The notes: a model not told the origin generated them from the letters alone. DNA of 64,000 nt from Topomyia yanbarensis (GCF_030247195.1 NC_080672.1:402273037-402337036), one strand, 5' to 3'; positions 44,710 through 56,287 are shown, counted from the first letter of the stretch. Program-made: numbers and translations.

Positions 44710-45660
44710 TACAGATATTATTTCCAATAAGTATAAATATTAGTAAAAAATAAGTATTATAGAGTACCTAATATCTGCTTCAGATCTGTACATAGGATAG
44801 CTTTAAACGGTCGTTGAGTCTTATATTCTGACACACTGCTGATATAATGCTATAAAAACGATTTAATATGCTATTGCTGTGCAGAGATAGACATCCCGTT
44901 CACTGCATTACTAATGCTATTAAAGAGCAACAATGTATAAGTATTAATTTTGAAAGCTTCTTATCGACCCGAATCATACTCTTAGAAAATATTAATTGGT
45001 TGTCTTTTTACGTATTTTTTGCAATGTTTTCTCATTTTTCCTTTTTGGTACAATGAATGAAAAGGAGGAATATGAAAATACTGTTTAGAACTGCAATGCA
45101 TTGCATGCATCTAATGCATTGTAATGAATGTTTTAACCTTAACGTAAATTGATTCCCACACGCTATGAATAATGATTTCCAATAAATTTTAGTAGGAGTC
45201 TGACAAATGTACCTTTCCTCGTCCGTAACGGCCTTCGTACTGATTTTGTTGCCTAGGCTATATTGCAGATGCTCGAACGCCATGAAATATGCAGAATATA
45301 ATTCGCAAGAGAAGATACATGACGAATAAACCCGCAGCATAACATCAGCATTACATCGGCTCTATATTTGCTCTATAATAGCACTAAAGAAATATGCAAG
45401 TATACTTTAAAGCCCCTTGAAGCATGTATGCGTTTTAACAGCTTTATATACGTATGAAGAGCTGGCGATATTGCTACATTTCGACTCTACCTGTATGCAT
45501 TAGCCAATATTGTGCAATGGCTTAATGTTTATGGTTACTTGTGGAATCTAAAAGTGGAACATTACTTGAATGATCCTAAAAGAAAGAGGTAACCTCATCA
45601 GATCAAACATATCATTTAAAATTCAATTTGATCATTCATAGATTAATCTGCCATCTGCAA
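44710..45660. other. No gene recognised
   Basis: Several AATGCATTG repeats near 45095-45125; otherwise nothing. The 102-codon minus frame at 45340-45032 has no domain. Confidence 0.45.
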
Positions 45661-45663
45661 TTG

Positions 45664-46430
45664 TCTTCTGAATATGGTGACAAATCATTTGGAGAAATAC
45701 TTACCTGGTTGCAAATAATTTTTTATTTGTTTTATTGCGTTTGAAATTAAGAACAAAGAAGTAAGTTGGAATGACTTGAGTTTGAGCTTCAGCTTGTGTG
45801 ACCACCCATGGCTGCTACTCCTATCGATCTGGACTAGATGAAGTTGCACAGGGAATCAGTAGATAATTATGCTTTGGAGTAGCGAAACATCTTCCAATGT
45901 GCAACTCCTGGTAATCCTAGTGTTTATTGTCCAATACAAGCGCCAGCCAGGCCTGAACGTAGATTACGGAAGGAAAGGGAAGGAATGGTTAGTCCGATAC
46001 TTGCGTTTGCTAGAGGCCGTTTATACTACTGCGCACTCCACAAGTGTCACGGGAGGAGGATATTTGGTAGTAAGTATAGAAGTTGGATTTTACTTCTTCT
46101 TTATCGACGCCAGGGAGGTGACTCCACTATCTGGACGAGATATCGATCCATCACCCACTCATGGACCGGGGACCAGCGGCTTTACTTCCCGTGACCACAG
46201 ATTTTTCACCACAGAAAAATCTCAACGATCTCGGCTGGGATTGAGCCCAGGCCAACTGGAATGAGTGGCGGTCACGCTTACCACTCAACCACCGGCGCCG
46301 TCAATAGCAATAGACTTCTGAATATGGTGAAAAACCATTTGTAGAAAATTCTTGTCTCGTTGTAAATCAATTTTTTAATGTCTTATTGCGTTTGAAATTC
46401 AGATCAAAGTGAGTCGGAATGACTACCGAA
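45664..46430 (+). repeat. Direct repeat of ~115 bp flanking a ~530-bp segment
   Basis: CTTCTGAATATGGTGA..AA.CATTTG, TTATTGCGTTTGAAATT and GTTGGAATGACT or GTCGGAATGACT appear at 45664-45780 and again at 46315-46430 at about 80% identity. The interval includes the SINE at 45960-46303. It could be a local duplication, or two copies of one repeat, with the SINE in between. Confidence 0.6.
45960..46303 (-). mobile_element. tRNA-derived SINE (second family)
   Basis: On the minus strand: GGCGCCGGTGGTTGAGTGGT then AAGCG (A-box-like) at 46303-46275 and GGGCTCAATCCCAGC (B box) at about 46252-46239, the proper spacing for a Pol III promoter. A body follows with TTTTTCTGTGGTGAAAAATC (a hairpin), GGTCACGGGAAGTAAAGCC and CCAACTTCTATACTTACTAC. 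It has a different head and body from the Feilai-type copies. A 131-codon plus-strand frame crosses it by chance. Confidence 0.7.
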
Positions 46431-46596
46431 TTACTCATAAGGACGCCCGATCGCGAGACATAAAAAACGTGAGTTTTTGCAAATTAAAATTTTATATGTT
46501 GGCAAACTACTGGTATTATAAAACTTTTTCGAACGACTGCCTCAGTCTTGTTCAAGCAAAACGAAAATTTGTTTATTGCTCCTGGATCTTATCTAC

Positions 46597-46632
46597 CTTG
46601 AGAAAGACCTAAACCAAAGACCGAAATGTCGG
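46597..46632 (+). other. Hammerhead-core-like motif (site 5, weak)
   Basis: CCTTGAGAAAGACCTAAACC then AAAGACCGAAATGTCGG: same spacing as the other sites, but both boxes are mutated (TTGAGAA and GAAAT). Listed only as a probable decayed relative. Confidence 0.2.
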
Positions 46633-46969
46633 CAAAAACATATTTTCGTTTAGCTGGCACAATTTTTCGTTGGAAGTTAAAGTACAGCTCTGATTCATAG
46701 TTAAGGCATATTTTATTAAGCGTCCTTCGATGATTTCACGGAGAAAATATTTATTATTAAAATTTGAAAACTCAATTTTTAGCAGATCTTTTTACACTAT
46801 ATTGAGCACCGACAAAACATATACATGTTTTCTGTTTGATGCGAACTTGTGTGAAAAACTAGCTTTCTCAGTGCTAGTATAACGTAAATGTCACAAATGG
46901 CGGATTTAGACCTCTCCTAAGAGAAAAAAAAAACAACTGGAAGGAGAATATCATAGACAGTTTAATTTT

Positions 46970-47140
46970 TGTGTTTCGAACTCATCTCGTCAGTAACTAC
47001 CACCAACTTGGGGCCAAGTTAGACGATGCATTTAAACTAGTCCCCAAATTAGCATTACTGTGCACTTTAGTGTGCTATCAGTACTAGCACTAAATTAGCA
47101 CTACCAAGTGTGTGACTGTTTGGATTGTTGTATCTAACTA
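46970..47140 (+). repeat. Interspersed repeat, copy 1 (partner at 51.0 kb)
   Basis: TTTGTGTTTCGAA..CATC, GTCAGTAACTACCACCAACT, TGGGGCCAAGTTAGACGATGC and TAGCACTAAATTAGCAC parallel the minus strand of 51005-51145 (TTTGTGTTTCGAATTTATTT, CATCAGTAACTAGCATCAAC, AGTTAGACACTGCATAC). Rich in TAGCAC and AGTACTAG words. Confidence 0.6.
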
Positions 47141-47144
47141 GTAC

Positions 47145-49200
47145 TAATTTGATATGTCGTCTTACTTAAAAACTGAATTTATGTGAGGTCTTGTGCCCCT
47201 TTTGGGAATTAAAATTGTTTATCGCAGACAAAATTTTTGAATTCAAATTGAAATTTCTCGACTTCCATGATCGAAGGCAGACCCGTAGATTTACGTTGCC
47301 TTATCCATTAAACTTTTCGGTGTATTCAAAGGGGATAATCCTTGCCCAAGATCGTAACATGTACTAACAAAACATCATCCATGGCCAGTTGTTGGTTCGT
47401 GTTTGATCAAGTAGATTTATGCTACTACACACTATTCGAAGGGAGCTCTTGCAAAATAAGTTAAGAACAAATTGGGAAGATTTTGGTGCTACCTTCTATT
47501 GCGGAAAAATAAACTAAATGAAATGCACTAAATTATATAACAAATGACAAACATATAGCAAAACTATTCATCACACAACTGGCAATTATTGTTGGAAGCA
47601 GTTCATTTTTTCCGCAGAGAGCGCGCGTAAATGTCTCTGCTTACGGGTTTGACCAACTCTTTTAGACATCTCTTCAGTAACAGTAATAATGATAAGGTTT
47701 CTTGACAAACCATTTTGGGGGTACCGTAAGCCTAATCAGCATTAACTGGGAAAACCTTGCACTCATGATGGCTTAATTTAACATCATACCACATCACAGT
47801 AGAAATCAGGCTTCCCATGAACATCGACAAGTTTGTACCTGTGTGTAAAATTTTGTGCACATGCTTCGTCTCGATGTAGAGGTTCGCTTTAAACGAACCT
47901 AAACAAACGATGTACAAACTTCAGTTCAAACATCCGTGTACGTACACCGGGTGCGTATCACGAGAACGATTCGCACAAGGCAAAAAGAGTCAACCCCAAC
48001 CAACATTTTGATTCACTTTAATAAGTTGCAATTTGATTAACTGTACTCTTAAACGATATAAATTGATTGTAAAAAATGCACAGATCCCTTCTATGTGAAC
48101 AAAAGTGGAGGCCATATACGTACAACAAATCGGTATAGTAGAACTATGTGATTTACGACGAATTTTTATCTCATCAGAAGCATTATACAATCATCTAGCT
48201 TATCTGTTTATATGTGATCAACTTTACAATCACACATGAAGGTTTATGCAGCTTAAGGTCCCCAATGTGGTAACAAGGAGTATTTTTTTTTTAAATAACA
48301 TGAAAATAAAAAATCAGGATGAAATTTCTATAATTCTGTTATAAGACATAGTTACGCCCACACTGGTAGATATATGTTTTTCATGGGTGAGTTTGGAGTT
48401 ACTGGAACATCAATTATTAAATTAGCTGCTACGATTTACTTCCACAGTTTCGAACCTGAGATCTTCGTATTCTCAGCATAGCCGCTATGTACTCACTTAT
48501 TTATACACTGTCAAGCAACGATTATATTTGATCATTTTTATCGCTTTGTGATTACGATCTAAAAATACCATAATCCAACCTAAATATGACCCTTCAAGAT
48601 ACCTTCTATACCTGTCAAATCAAAACCTACATTCTTTACTCAACCCATTTTTTATCGCTCAAATATTGAATTAGTCTGACAGAGAATTTGCGAAGTGCTA
48701 TAAGGAGGTGACTATTTTTTTGAACGATTTTGCAGTTTAATCCAATTGAAAATTAATTTCTATACAATGTTTCAAAATTTTCGCATGTACAATTTCGTTT
48801 TAAGTTGTAGTGGACTAATAAATAACATCAAGTCAAAATTGTATTTCGACCACAGATTTGCATTTTATGTGAACTTTTTACAACAAAACATAACTTTTAC
48901 TTGCACTATTTGTAATTTTGATTTAGTCTGTCATTATTTGTAATTTATTGTAAACTTTTATATACGGTTGCTGGTTTGCTGGGACGCTAGTGATGATGAG
49001 AGTGAGAAAGAGAAAACTGGTGCCACGAACCTATGTGTACGCACACTGTCTACGTACATGGGGTTCGGTTGTGCAGACGAACATATGCACGTGTTTTGTT
49101 ACGAAATAGCGTGTTTGAGTTCGTACACGAAGTGTGGGTTTAATATGAACACAGAACCGGAGCGAACATTGTGTGCGATGCTCATTTGGGAAGTCTGGTT
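47145..49200. other. No gene recognised
   Basis: AT-rich. Frames of 60-78 codons on both strands carry no domain. No RNA gene recognised. Confidence 0.45.
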
Positions 49201-49204
49201 GTAA

Positions 49205-49470
49205 TAAATACAGCGAAATTACGTTTTTATCAGCCCTTTGGTTTAGTTTGGGTTAACAAAATGAGAACATGGGCAAAATCGGACAATTTTGGTTTCTTTT
49301 TTAAATAAATCGAAGCTATTAAAATATTGCTCTTTAGTACCTAGACAGCCTCATAACCTTTTCTGATTAATTATTTAGTGTAATTTTTCCTAAAGGTCTT
49401 CCAATACAAAATATAATAAAAGTATTCTTATTTTTGCCTATTTTACTATTTACCGCCGACGCCAGCCGGT
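49205..49470 (+). repeat. Interspersed repeat (relative of 38.9 kb)
   Basis: Shares the block order given for 38868-39080 (CAGCCC..TGG; GCAAAATCGGACAATTTTGG; AAGCTATTAAAATATTGC; CCTCATAACCTTTTCTG). Non-coding. Confidence 0.45.
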
Positions 49471-49474
49471 AAAA

Positions 49475-49925
49475 CGTGATAATGAGTTACGTTCTATTAA
49501 ATACCATGCGGTAGATTTGGGTGGAAAGCCCACAACTCCTACGAGCAGAAGGCAAAGGATTCTTCACATTTCCATTCGATCATGTCCATATGAGCCTGCC
49601 TAGTCCTAGTTTTCCGTTCTAAGTTTATGACTGATTCGCTCTAGAATAGCTATTCATCTTTCAATTTCATTGCTTTCGTTTCTCTTAGTATGAAATTTGT
49701 CGAAAATAGCCAACAAAATCGATATAGTAGAACTTTGCGGCAATGGAAAACATAATAAAAATGAAATTCTGATATCATCTGCCACATTAAAGATTACCTA
49801 CATATGTTTAACACTATCAACCGCCCATACATTTTATTTGCTACTTTGTTACCAGGAATACCGAGTCGTCCGCCCGTTCGTCCTTCAAAGCAAATTTTGT
49901 CTTTCTGCAAACCGTAACTGATCTA
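49475..49925. other. No gene recognised
   Basis: Nothing identified. Confidence 0.45.
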
Positions 49926-49929
49926 ATAA

Positions 49930-50370
49930 TTCCAATGTCGAGAAGGTCATTTGTGTGCACCGCGCGCAATTTCCGCTGGAAAGGAAAGCATATCGCAGGT
50001 GGGCGTGCTGCACCGAACTTCCAAGAACCAAGCAGCGAACCAAATACAATCACCAGAAAGACCCCCCCCCCCCCCCACTCGCCTTGTTTTGATCGAGGAG
50101 CAAAATGAGAATGGAGAAAGAGCACACATAGTGAGTGAGAGTGAAAGACACCGACGGCGATAACGACGATGACGAAGGCGATGAAGGCGACACCACAGAT
50201 GATGTTCGTTCCTTCCCCCTCCCACAAAACTGTTCGTTCTGCGTAACACAGTCGCTCCGCTCCGTTGATTGCTTTATGTTGTAGATACCTACGTCTGCTT
50301 CGAACCGGGCCAAAATGATCCCACCCCCCCCCCCCCCCAATCCCTCCGGGCTGCATCAATCGACCGCTGA
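49930..50370. other. GC-richer block with two C15 runs and a 172-codon minus frame
   Basis: C15 homopolymers at 50062-50076 and 50324-50338 bracket CpG-containing sequence, including a GATGACGAAGGCGATGAAGG stretch. The minus frame 50359-49841 (172 codons) is the longest that is not satellite; it contains glycine runs from the C15 tracts and one hydrophobic segment (IICGVAFIAFVIVVIAVGVF). Overlapping minus frames are also open, and no family is recognised, so coding is doubtful. A promoter or UTR is as likely. Confidence 0.2.
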
Positions 50371-50374
50371 TTGG

Positions 50375-51000
50375 GGTAGGCCATGATTACACTTCTTCAC
50401 GCAATGACTTTTGAGGCTGGGTCCGTCGTGGTTTCTCTCGTTGCAAGAGGTTCATCTGGTAGCAAATTTGAAGGCATATTAGACTTGCATCATCGTTGAT
50501 TAAATTCCATCCCAAACTCGAAATAGTTCATCCGTTATCGTTGCATGGTTGAATCATTCTAGCAACATACTTAATATTGCCACAACATGAAACTTGATTT
50601 AAACTAACGACGTAAGTTAACCGTACATAACTCCGGGGAAACTTTCTGCAGTACAAATTATGTATTCAAAACCCACGAAAACCAAACACAAACTTTGTCA
50701 TCATCCGATCCCACACTTCCTCTTGTATCAATGTTAGGCTGTGCCCAGTGGATATTTCGCTGTTATGTGTATTGGTTTTGTATACGTAGGGTGGTGGTGA
50801 GTTCGATAATTATCACATATTCTCGGAAGGAAATCTGAATAGTAACAATTTCGAAATTGCATTTATTCAAAACGGCCAAACAAGCAGTAAGTTTATGTTG
50901 AAGAATGGTTTGTTATTGACTTATAATATATGTCTGGATATCTAAACCACAGTTTCTGTGCTTGCTTCCCGAGACATTATTCGAGACCCGCCAGTATATT
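50375..51000. other. No gene recognised
   Basis: Nothing identified. Confidence 0.45.
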
Positions 51001-51004
51001 TGGG

Positions 51005-51145
51005 CGTTCACACAAGTTGTGTGAGTGTTTGTATGCAGTGTCTAACTGGTACCAGCTTAGTGCCAGTTTAGATTTATCGCCAAACTAACTTCAAGTTGAT
51101 GCTAGTTACTGATGAAATAAATTCGAAACACAAAATCCAACTTTA
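51005..51145 (-). repeat. Interspersed repeat, copy 2 (partner at 47.0 kb)
   Basis: Reverse-complement relative of 46970-47140; see the blocks listed there. Confidence 0.55.
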
Positions 51146-51489
51146 TCTGTGTTAGATGTTATGCCTTTACGTACAAATTGGCTTAGTTTATTTTTGTCCC
51201 AAAGTGACAAAGATATATTTTTTTTAGAATAGGCATACGATGTGATAAGTCGTCATTCGCACATTGAACTAAAAAGCTGTTTGTTTTACTTGTTTTAACA
51301 AAACTTTGATTGTTTAAACTAAATCTGTCAAGTAATAAATGTGTATTGTCTTTAGAATGGTGGAAACGTATTTTCACAAAGCTCATGTTTAATAATATGG
51401 CCAGGGACTGTAATATTAACAATTTTTTTGTAATACTTGTATCAGAAATGAGAAATCGGATATTAATAATTAGTTTTATTCTTGTAACG
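51146..51489. other. No gene recognised
   Basis: AT-rich; 65-79-codon frames on both strands without domains. Confidence 0.45.
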
Positions 51490-51531
51490 TTTATCTTATT
51501 ATGGTAAATTTATTTACCATAATAAGATAAA
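51490..51531. repeat. Perfect 20-bp inverted repeat with 2-base spacer
   Basis: TTTATCTTATTATGGTAAAT, TT, ATTTACCATAATAAGATAAA: all 20 bases pair. It stands at the border of the T-rich stretch that follows. Confidence 0.95.
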
Positions 51532-51539
51532 TATGGTAT

Positions 51540-52480
51540 TTGTATTTCTTCATTCTTTTGTTTTACTTTCTATCTCAAATTTGCTGAGACAAAATCTCAT
51601 TTCAGCAGTAATTTTAATTTGTTCGCTTCTTGTTGTTGAATTTGTTTCAATGTTGTTTCTTGTTTATTCAACTTTTTAAACAATTCTCGGAATTTTTTAA
51701 TAAATTTATGTGTTATTTTAAATTAATTTTTATATATCTTGTATTAAATTTGCCTTTTGTTCAATTTTCAACTATTTTTGATCTATTTTTAGTATGAATA
51801 TTTTTCTACACGTTGTTAAATTTTCCTCTAACTTTAAATTATTTTTATGTCTTATTTATCACTTCATATTTTTCCAATTTTTCGTGTTCCAATGTTCGGT
51901 GTGCCAATTTTTCAAAGATTTCGTATCAACAAACTCTATTTTGGTTTTTATCAGTTGCCGTTATTGTTTCATATTTATTCATATAATGTTTGTCGCATAT
52001 TGGCCTTAATACTTTTATTCGTGTTATTTTCTTTTCGTATTTTTTTACAGATTTTATTGAGACAACATTTTAATTTGCCAATAATTTAACCTTTTGCCTT
52101 TTGATTTTAGTGAAAATTAAGTAATGAAAATTTTTCATCCAATTAAAGGTAAATTTTTTCAATAACTTTTCACAGATTTCGTTTCATTTTTCTCTTATTT
52201 TTGTCAAGTTTTAGTACACTGTTTGACTTAATTTCACATACTTTCCTTTAGTATTCGTCGAAATATTTCCTTAACTCTTTTTAATTCGCCATTTGTTTGA
52301 TTATTTTTCTAATGTATTATCAGCTCTTGTTTATTTTTCATGTTGTTTTACTCTATTTTTTTAAGCTCGTCCATTTTGGCAAATGTTCGACCAATGTTTG
52401 ACTAATTTTTGTAGGCTAACTTTTTTTTAATTTTTATTCGATTTTATTTTTTTTAAATTTTGTTCTATTTTTGGGTTTAT
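51540..52480 (+). repeat. T-rich, strand-asymmetric low-complexity stretch
   Basis: About 0.9 kb of sequence strongly enriched in T over A on this strand, with loose TTTTTCATTTTGTTCAATTT-like words. A degenerate minisatellite is possible, but no period is clear. Frames of 71-80 codons are incidental and rich in Phe and Leu. Confidence 0.5.
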
Positions 52481-52529
52481 GGCGACTACCAGAGAATTCT
52501 CACGGATTCAAAAACTTTACAACCCCATA

Positions 52530-52634
52530 ATCCCAACCCCGCACATAGGGTTAAAGATTTTTCAAAAGAGATTTTTCTAACCCGAAGAGGTGAATGACCT
52601 TAATATTAAAACCTATATAATCGAAATAAAAAAA
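52530..52634 (+). mobile_element. Feilai-type SINE, 3' part
   Basis: CCCCGCACATAGGGTTAAAG, AGAGATTTTTCTAACCCGAA, GAGGTGAATGACCTTAATAT and CCTATATAATCGAAATAAAA on the plus strand match the body and tail of the copy at 20236-20391. The tRNA-like head (before about 52530) is decayed or missing. Confidence 0.85.
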
Positions 52635-52659
52635 TCGTAAAGCATTTACGGGTTAGGAT

Positions 52660-53405
52660 GTCATTTGAAAAATGGGTGGTAAGTAAATACCGGGAATCGT
52701 TGTTTGAAGCCATTCAAAAATCCAGGATGGCAACTTCTGGTTATCACAGAACAATTAAAACAACCAACATCAATGAGAGTATCATTCGAAAGGAGGTGAT
52801 CAGTAGATGAAGGAAATTAATGATTGACGCCATTTTTAAATGAAAAATGAATTCAAGCTGTTAGTAAAAAGGTACGAACTATTATCAATAAAAATGGTAT
52901 TTAAAACCAGTAAATGACGGCAATTGAAGATTGGAGCAGCGTTTCAATCCTTGATGACTGCTTTTGGTTTCCGTAGAACTCTGAAAATCAAAATGGGTGT
53001 CATTTAAAGATAAGCGATCAGTGTAAGTCGGAAATTGGTGCTTGAAGCCACTTTTAAAATGCAAGAAAACGGCTTCCGGTAACTACAAAACAATGAAAAC
53101 CAACATTAATATTGGTGCCATTTAAAAGGAATTGATTGGAAGATGACGAAAATTAATGATTGACGCCATTTTTATATCTAAGGTGGTAGCTTTCGGCCAC
53201 CATAAAACAAAAAAAATCAGCATCAATATGAGTGTCTTTGAATGGATGAGGTCAGTAAATGGTGGACAATGATTATGTTGGAAGCCACGTTGAAATCCGA
53301 GATGCCGGCTTACGGTTACCGCAGAATTCTGATTGATTGAGTTATTTAAAATGGGTGGTCTGTGTATGAAGTAAATTGATGATTGATGCCATTATGAAAT
53401 CCAAG
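52660..53405 (+). repeat. Degenerate ~115-bp tandem array
   Basis: The block GA(C/A)GCCATTTT..AAATCCAAGATGGC or its variants begins at about 52707, 52825, 52940, 53049, 53163, 53281 and 53385 (steps of about 105-118 bp). Each is followed by TTCGGTTACCACAGAACA-like words and GGTGATCAGTAGATGA. It is the complement of the split array at 16870-17950. Confidence 0.75.
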
Positions 53406-53411
53406 GTGACA

Positions 53412-53460
53412 CACAGTGATAACCCTCAATACTAAAGTCGGACAAAACATTAAAAGGTGA
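53412..53460 (+). mobile_element. Left end of a CACAGTG-type element
   Basis: CACAGTGATAACCCTC is followed by AAAGTCGGACAAAAC, the 15-mer also found next to the right terminus of element B (read inverted). It directly abuts the end of the 115-bp array. No right end was found. Confidence 0.5.
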
Positions 53461-53464
53461 ATTC

Positions 53465-54860
53465 AAATTTTAAGTATTTTTTTTAAATATTTGAAACACG
53501 ATATTTTAACACGTAGTGTGGTACAAAAATTCAACATTCACAAATCGTCGCTGTTGTGCTATCTAATGACAAACGCCATTTTGGGGTAAACTGATTCAGA
53601 TATGCCACATTACTTGTCTAAAAAATCTCTTGGTTACTAAGATATTGCGAGAAACGTGCTGAGAAATTTTCAATTTTTTTCTTCAAATGACTGTGTATGG
53701 GGATTGGATCAAGTTATCTTGTATAAGATGTTTGTAGGTGTAAAACTATCCGAGAAACATTATTATTCATATTTTTTTGAAATTTATGCTTATACTAGTC
53801 TAGTCTACACATACACAGCCAATACATATAGGGATCCTGGAAAATTGCAGACATTCGCCTGCAATTTTTCTTGTCTATATTAATGTTTATGGTACATATG
53901 GTATGTGACACAAACATTAAAGCGGCCAGGCCACCTGTGCAGCGTACAAAATGAGAATGATTCAAAATTATACAGCAATCAAATTATTTATTTAATGAAT
54001 GATTTAATCAACGAATTATTTCGAACCTTGAATAAGGAAGAAACATGGGCAACCGTACCGACCGTTTTAATTTGATGGGAGTTTGATAAACCGTTGGGAG
54101 TGACTTGGCTAAAAGGGTTCATGTCACTCCTTTGGTCCTCAGTTCCTGGGATGGGGCAGAGGTTATTAGCCCTGTCCTGGCTAGTGAGCCAAGATTATAG
54201 CGCCTTTACTCGCTCTTTTTTAAAATTTATGCTTATACTGGTATTTTTTTTTATTTTGGTTCTTAGTTTAATGAATTTTGGTCTGAATTTAATTGTTTTT
54301 ATTCAGTTTACATATTTTTAAAATAAAATAAAAATTTTCTTTGGTTTTACTAGGTTAACTACAAAGTAATAATGTATTGGATTACCTTTTCTCCACCAAA
54401 TAACCCAAAAATCAAGTCAATCCGCATGGTACAACCAGGGACAATGTTCAAAATTTTACGCTAAGAACTGCGCATTTTATACAGTGGCAATCTGTTTGTT
54501 GTTGCTGCTGCTCTAGAACTTGATAAGAAATAAACAATTCACACTCATCATTTCAAAATTCATACTTTGGCAACACGTTAAAAACTGTCAAAATATGCAA
54601 AATTTTATTAGCATGGACCGAGTTACTGATACAAGAACTGTTCAAAGAACTTATCGACGCATGAATTGTCCAAAATTACGAAGTGTTCAAAACCGGCGGT
54701 GCACAAAATAATAAAAAGAAAGTTTAAGGAAACCTGCGCTCTTAAAATTTTTCTAAAATTCCGACGAAAAAACGGCCCCATAGATCGCTAAAAGACAAAT
54801 GCAATCGTAGACCGCTTGACTTTAAACAATACACTTTCTGTTCGCCACATGGCTAAAAAA
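53465..54860. other. No gene; minor shared repeat at 53795
   Basis: CTAGTCTAGTCTACACATA at 53795-53813 is shared with 33760. The word ATTTATGCTTATACT occurs at both 53783 and 54227. The segment 54115-54215 (TCCTGGGATGGGGCAGAGG, CTGTCCTGGCTAGTGAG) is GC-richer and looks like part of another repeat. No domain found. Confidence 0.4.
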
Positions 54861-54865
54861 ATAGT

Positions 54866-55544
54866 TAGGGTAAAAGGGTATAATACGCCCCACCGGGGCT
54901 AAATGCCCCTTTTCGATTCCCAGGATTCCTGAATTATCTAAAAAGTAAAAATGACTGATAACAGTATCGTTTCATGAAATCAACGTACTAAGTTAGTTTG
55001 GTATTTTTAATATGTTGCAAAACAACAATATACACAAAAGTTTCAAAAGAGCTACTTTTATGTAAGCTTCCACTTTTTCCCAAAGCATTACAACCAATTA
55101 GAAATAGTCGGATTCGATAGAACTATTTCAAGTAGCTTACTAGAATGTTATAGTTACTATCTTAGTTTATAGCTTGGCTTAAAACTATGTGTGTGTAGAA
55201 TTATTCATGTATTCACAACAGCTCATCACCGGCCAAAACGCCCCGCCCATTGTTGTGGGGCATACTCACCGATTGTTGTGGGCATACCGTCCTCTTGTTG
55301 TGGGGCATATTACACTTTCCCTGGGGGCATTTTGCCCTGGGTGAAAGAAAAAACTAGAATTTAGGCATCTTTGAAAAATGTTTAATTGTACTTGTATCAG
55401 GATGTTTTTAATAAAAAATGATACGGGTACTAATTTCTAACTAATATAACAATAAATTAGAGTAGTTAATGAGAAAATCATAGCGTCGAATGGTGAAATA
55501 TAGCTATTTTTGCTTAAGGGGGCGTATTAGACCTGTTTACCCTA
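54866..55544. mobile_element. ~680-bp inverted-repeat element (TAGGGTAAA type)
   Basis: Left end TAGGGTAAAAGGGTATAATA then CGCCCC; right end, read inverted, TAGGGTAAACAGGTCTAATA then CGCCCCC: 26-bp inverted repeats with few mismatches. The interior includes about three copies of a 24-30-base unit (CATTGTTGTGGGGCATACTC) at 55247-55315. Non-coding. Confidence 0.8.
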
Positions 55545-55547
55545 CTA

Positions 55548-56274
55548 GTATAGGGACGCTGCACAATATTAAAAAGATGAAAAATATAGAGACCCACAGG
55601 AAACAAAGAGTACTAAAAAGAAACGAAAAACAGGAGATTTCTTCGAATAAAACACAGTCCCGATCTTTGTTCAACATTTTCATCAGAGAATGGAAAAGAT
55701 TTATTTTATGGACGAGAAGACCTATATAAAACCTAGTACCAGTTCTATGCCAGGTCCACATGTTACTTATACTGTGAGAGAGGCGGTTTCAAATGACATT
55801 AGATGAATCAGAACGGAACAAATCGATAAAAAGTTATTGATGTGGCAAGCGATCTGGACATGAAACATCAAACGGTTATCGCTATTTACAATTAGGACAA
55901 TCAACGGTATAGATTAGAGGAACGAATGCAGCTGCAAACAGCTTTACGCTACGTATTGAAACCACAATAACCCCCCCCCCCCCCCTCCCTTCAATATTTT
56001 GGTCAACTTTTGAGTTGCTTTGGCAACTTGGGAGCTGCTCAAAAGCCAAATTGCCGATTTTATTGAACAATAGCATAATCCACCAAACTGTTCCGAGCAA
56101 CGTCCAATTATACAATATTGGCCAATAAATAAACGCACTTGAGAAAGGACACTCGAGAAGTCTATTCCATCAAAGACTTCAAGAAAATGTGATTCAAAAC
56201 TGTTCGAAAAGTATCCATTTATGTTGTTCCGAATTCCATGCATAGAATCAAGAGATGATAATGTATGATTATTA
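55548..56274. other. No gene; C15 run at 55971
   Basis: No domain recognised. A C15 homopolymer lies at 55971-55985 and lengthens two overlapping minus frames. Confidence 0.45.
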
Positions 56275-56287
56275 AATATGAACTAAT

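Noticed and set aside
45960..46303. tRNA gene on the minus strand
   Set aside because: Same reason: Pol III boxes followed by a SINE body rather than an acceptor stem.
49841..50359. 172-codon membrane protein on the minus strand
   Set aside because: It includes glycine runs made by two C15 tracts, overlaps other open frames and has no family; kept only as a GC-rich block.
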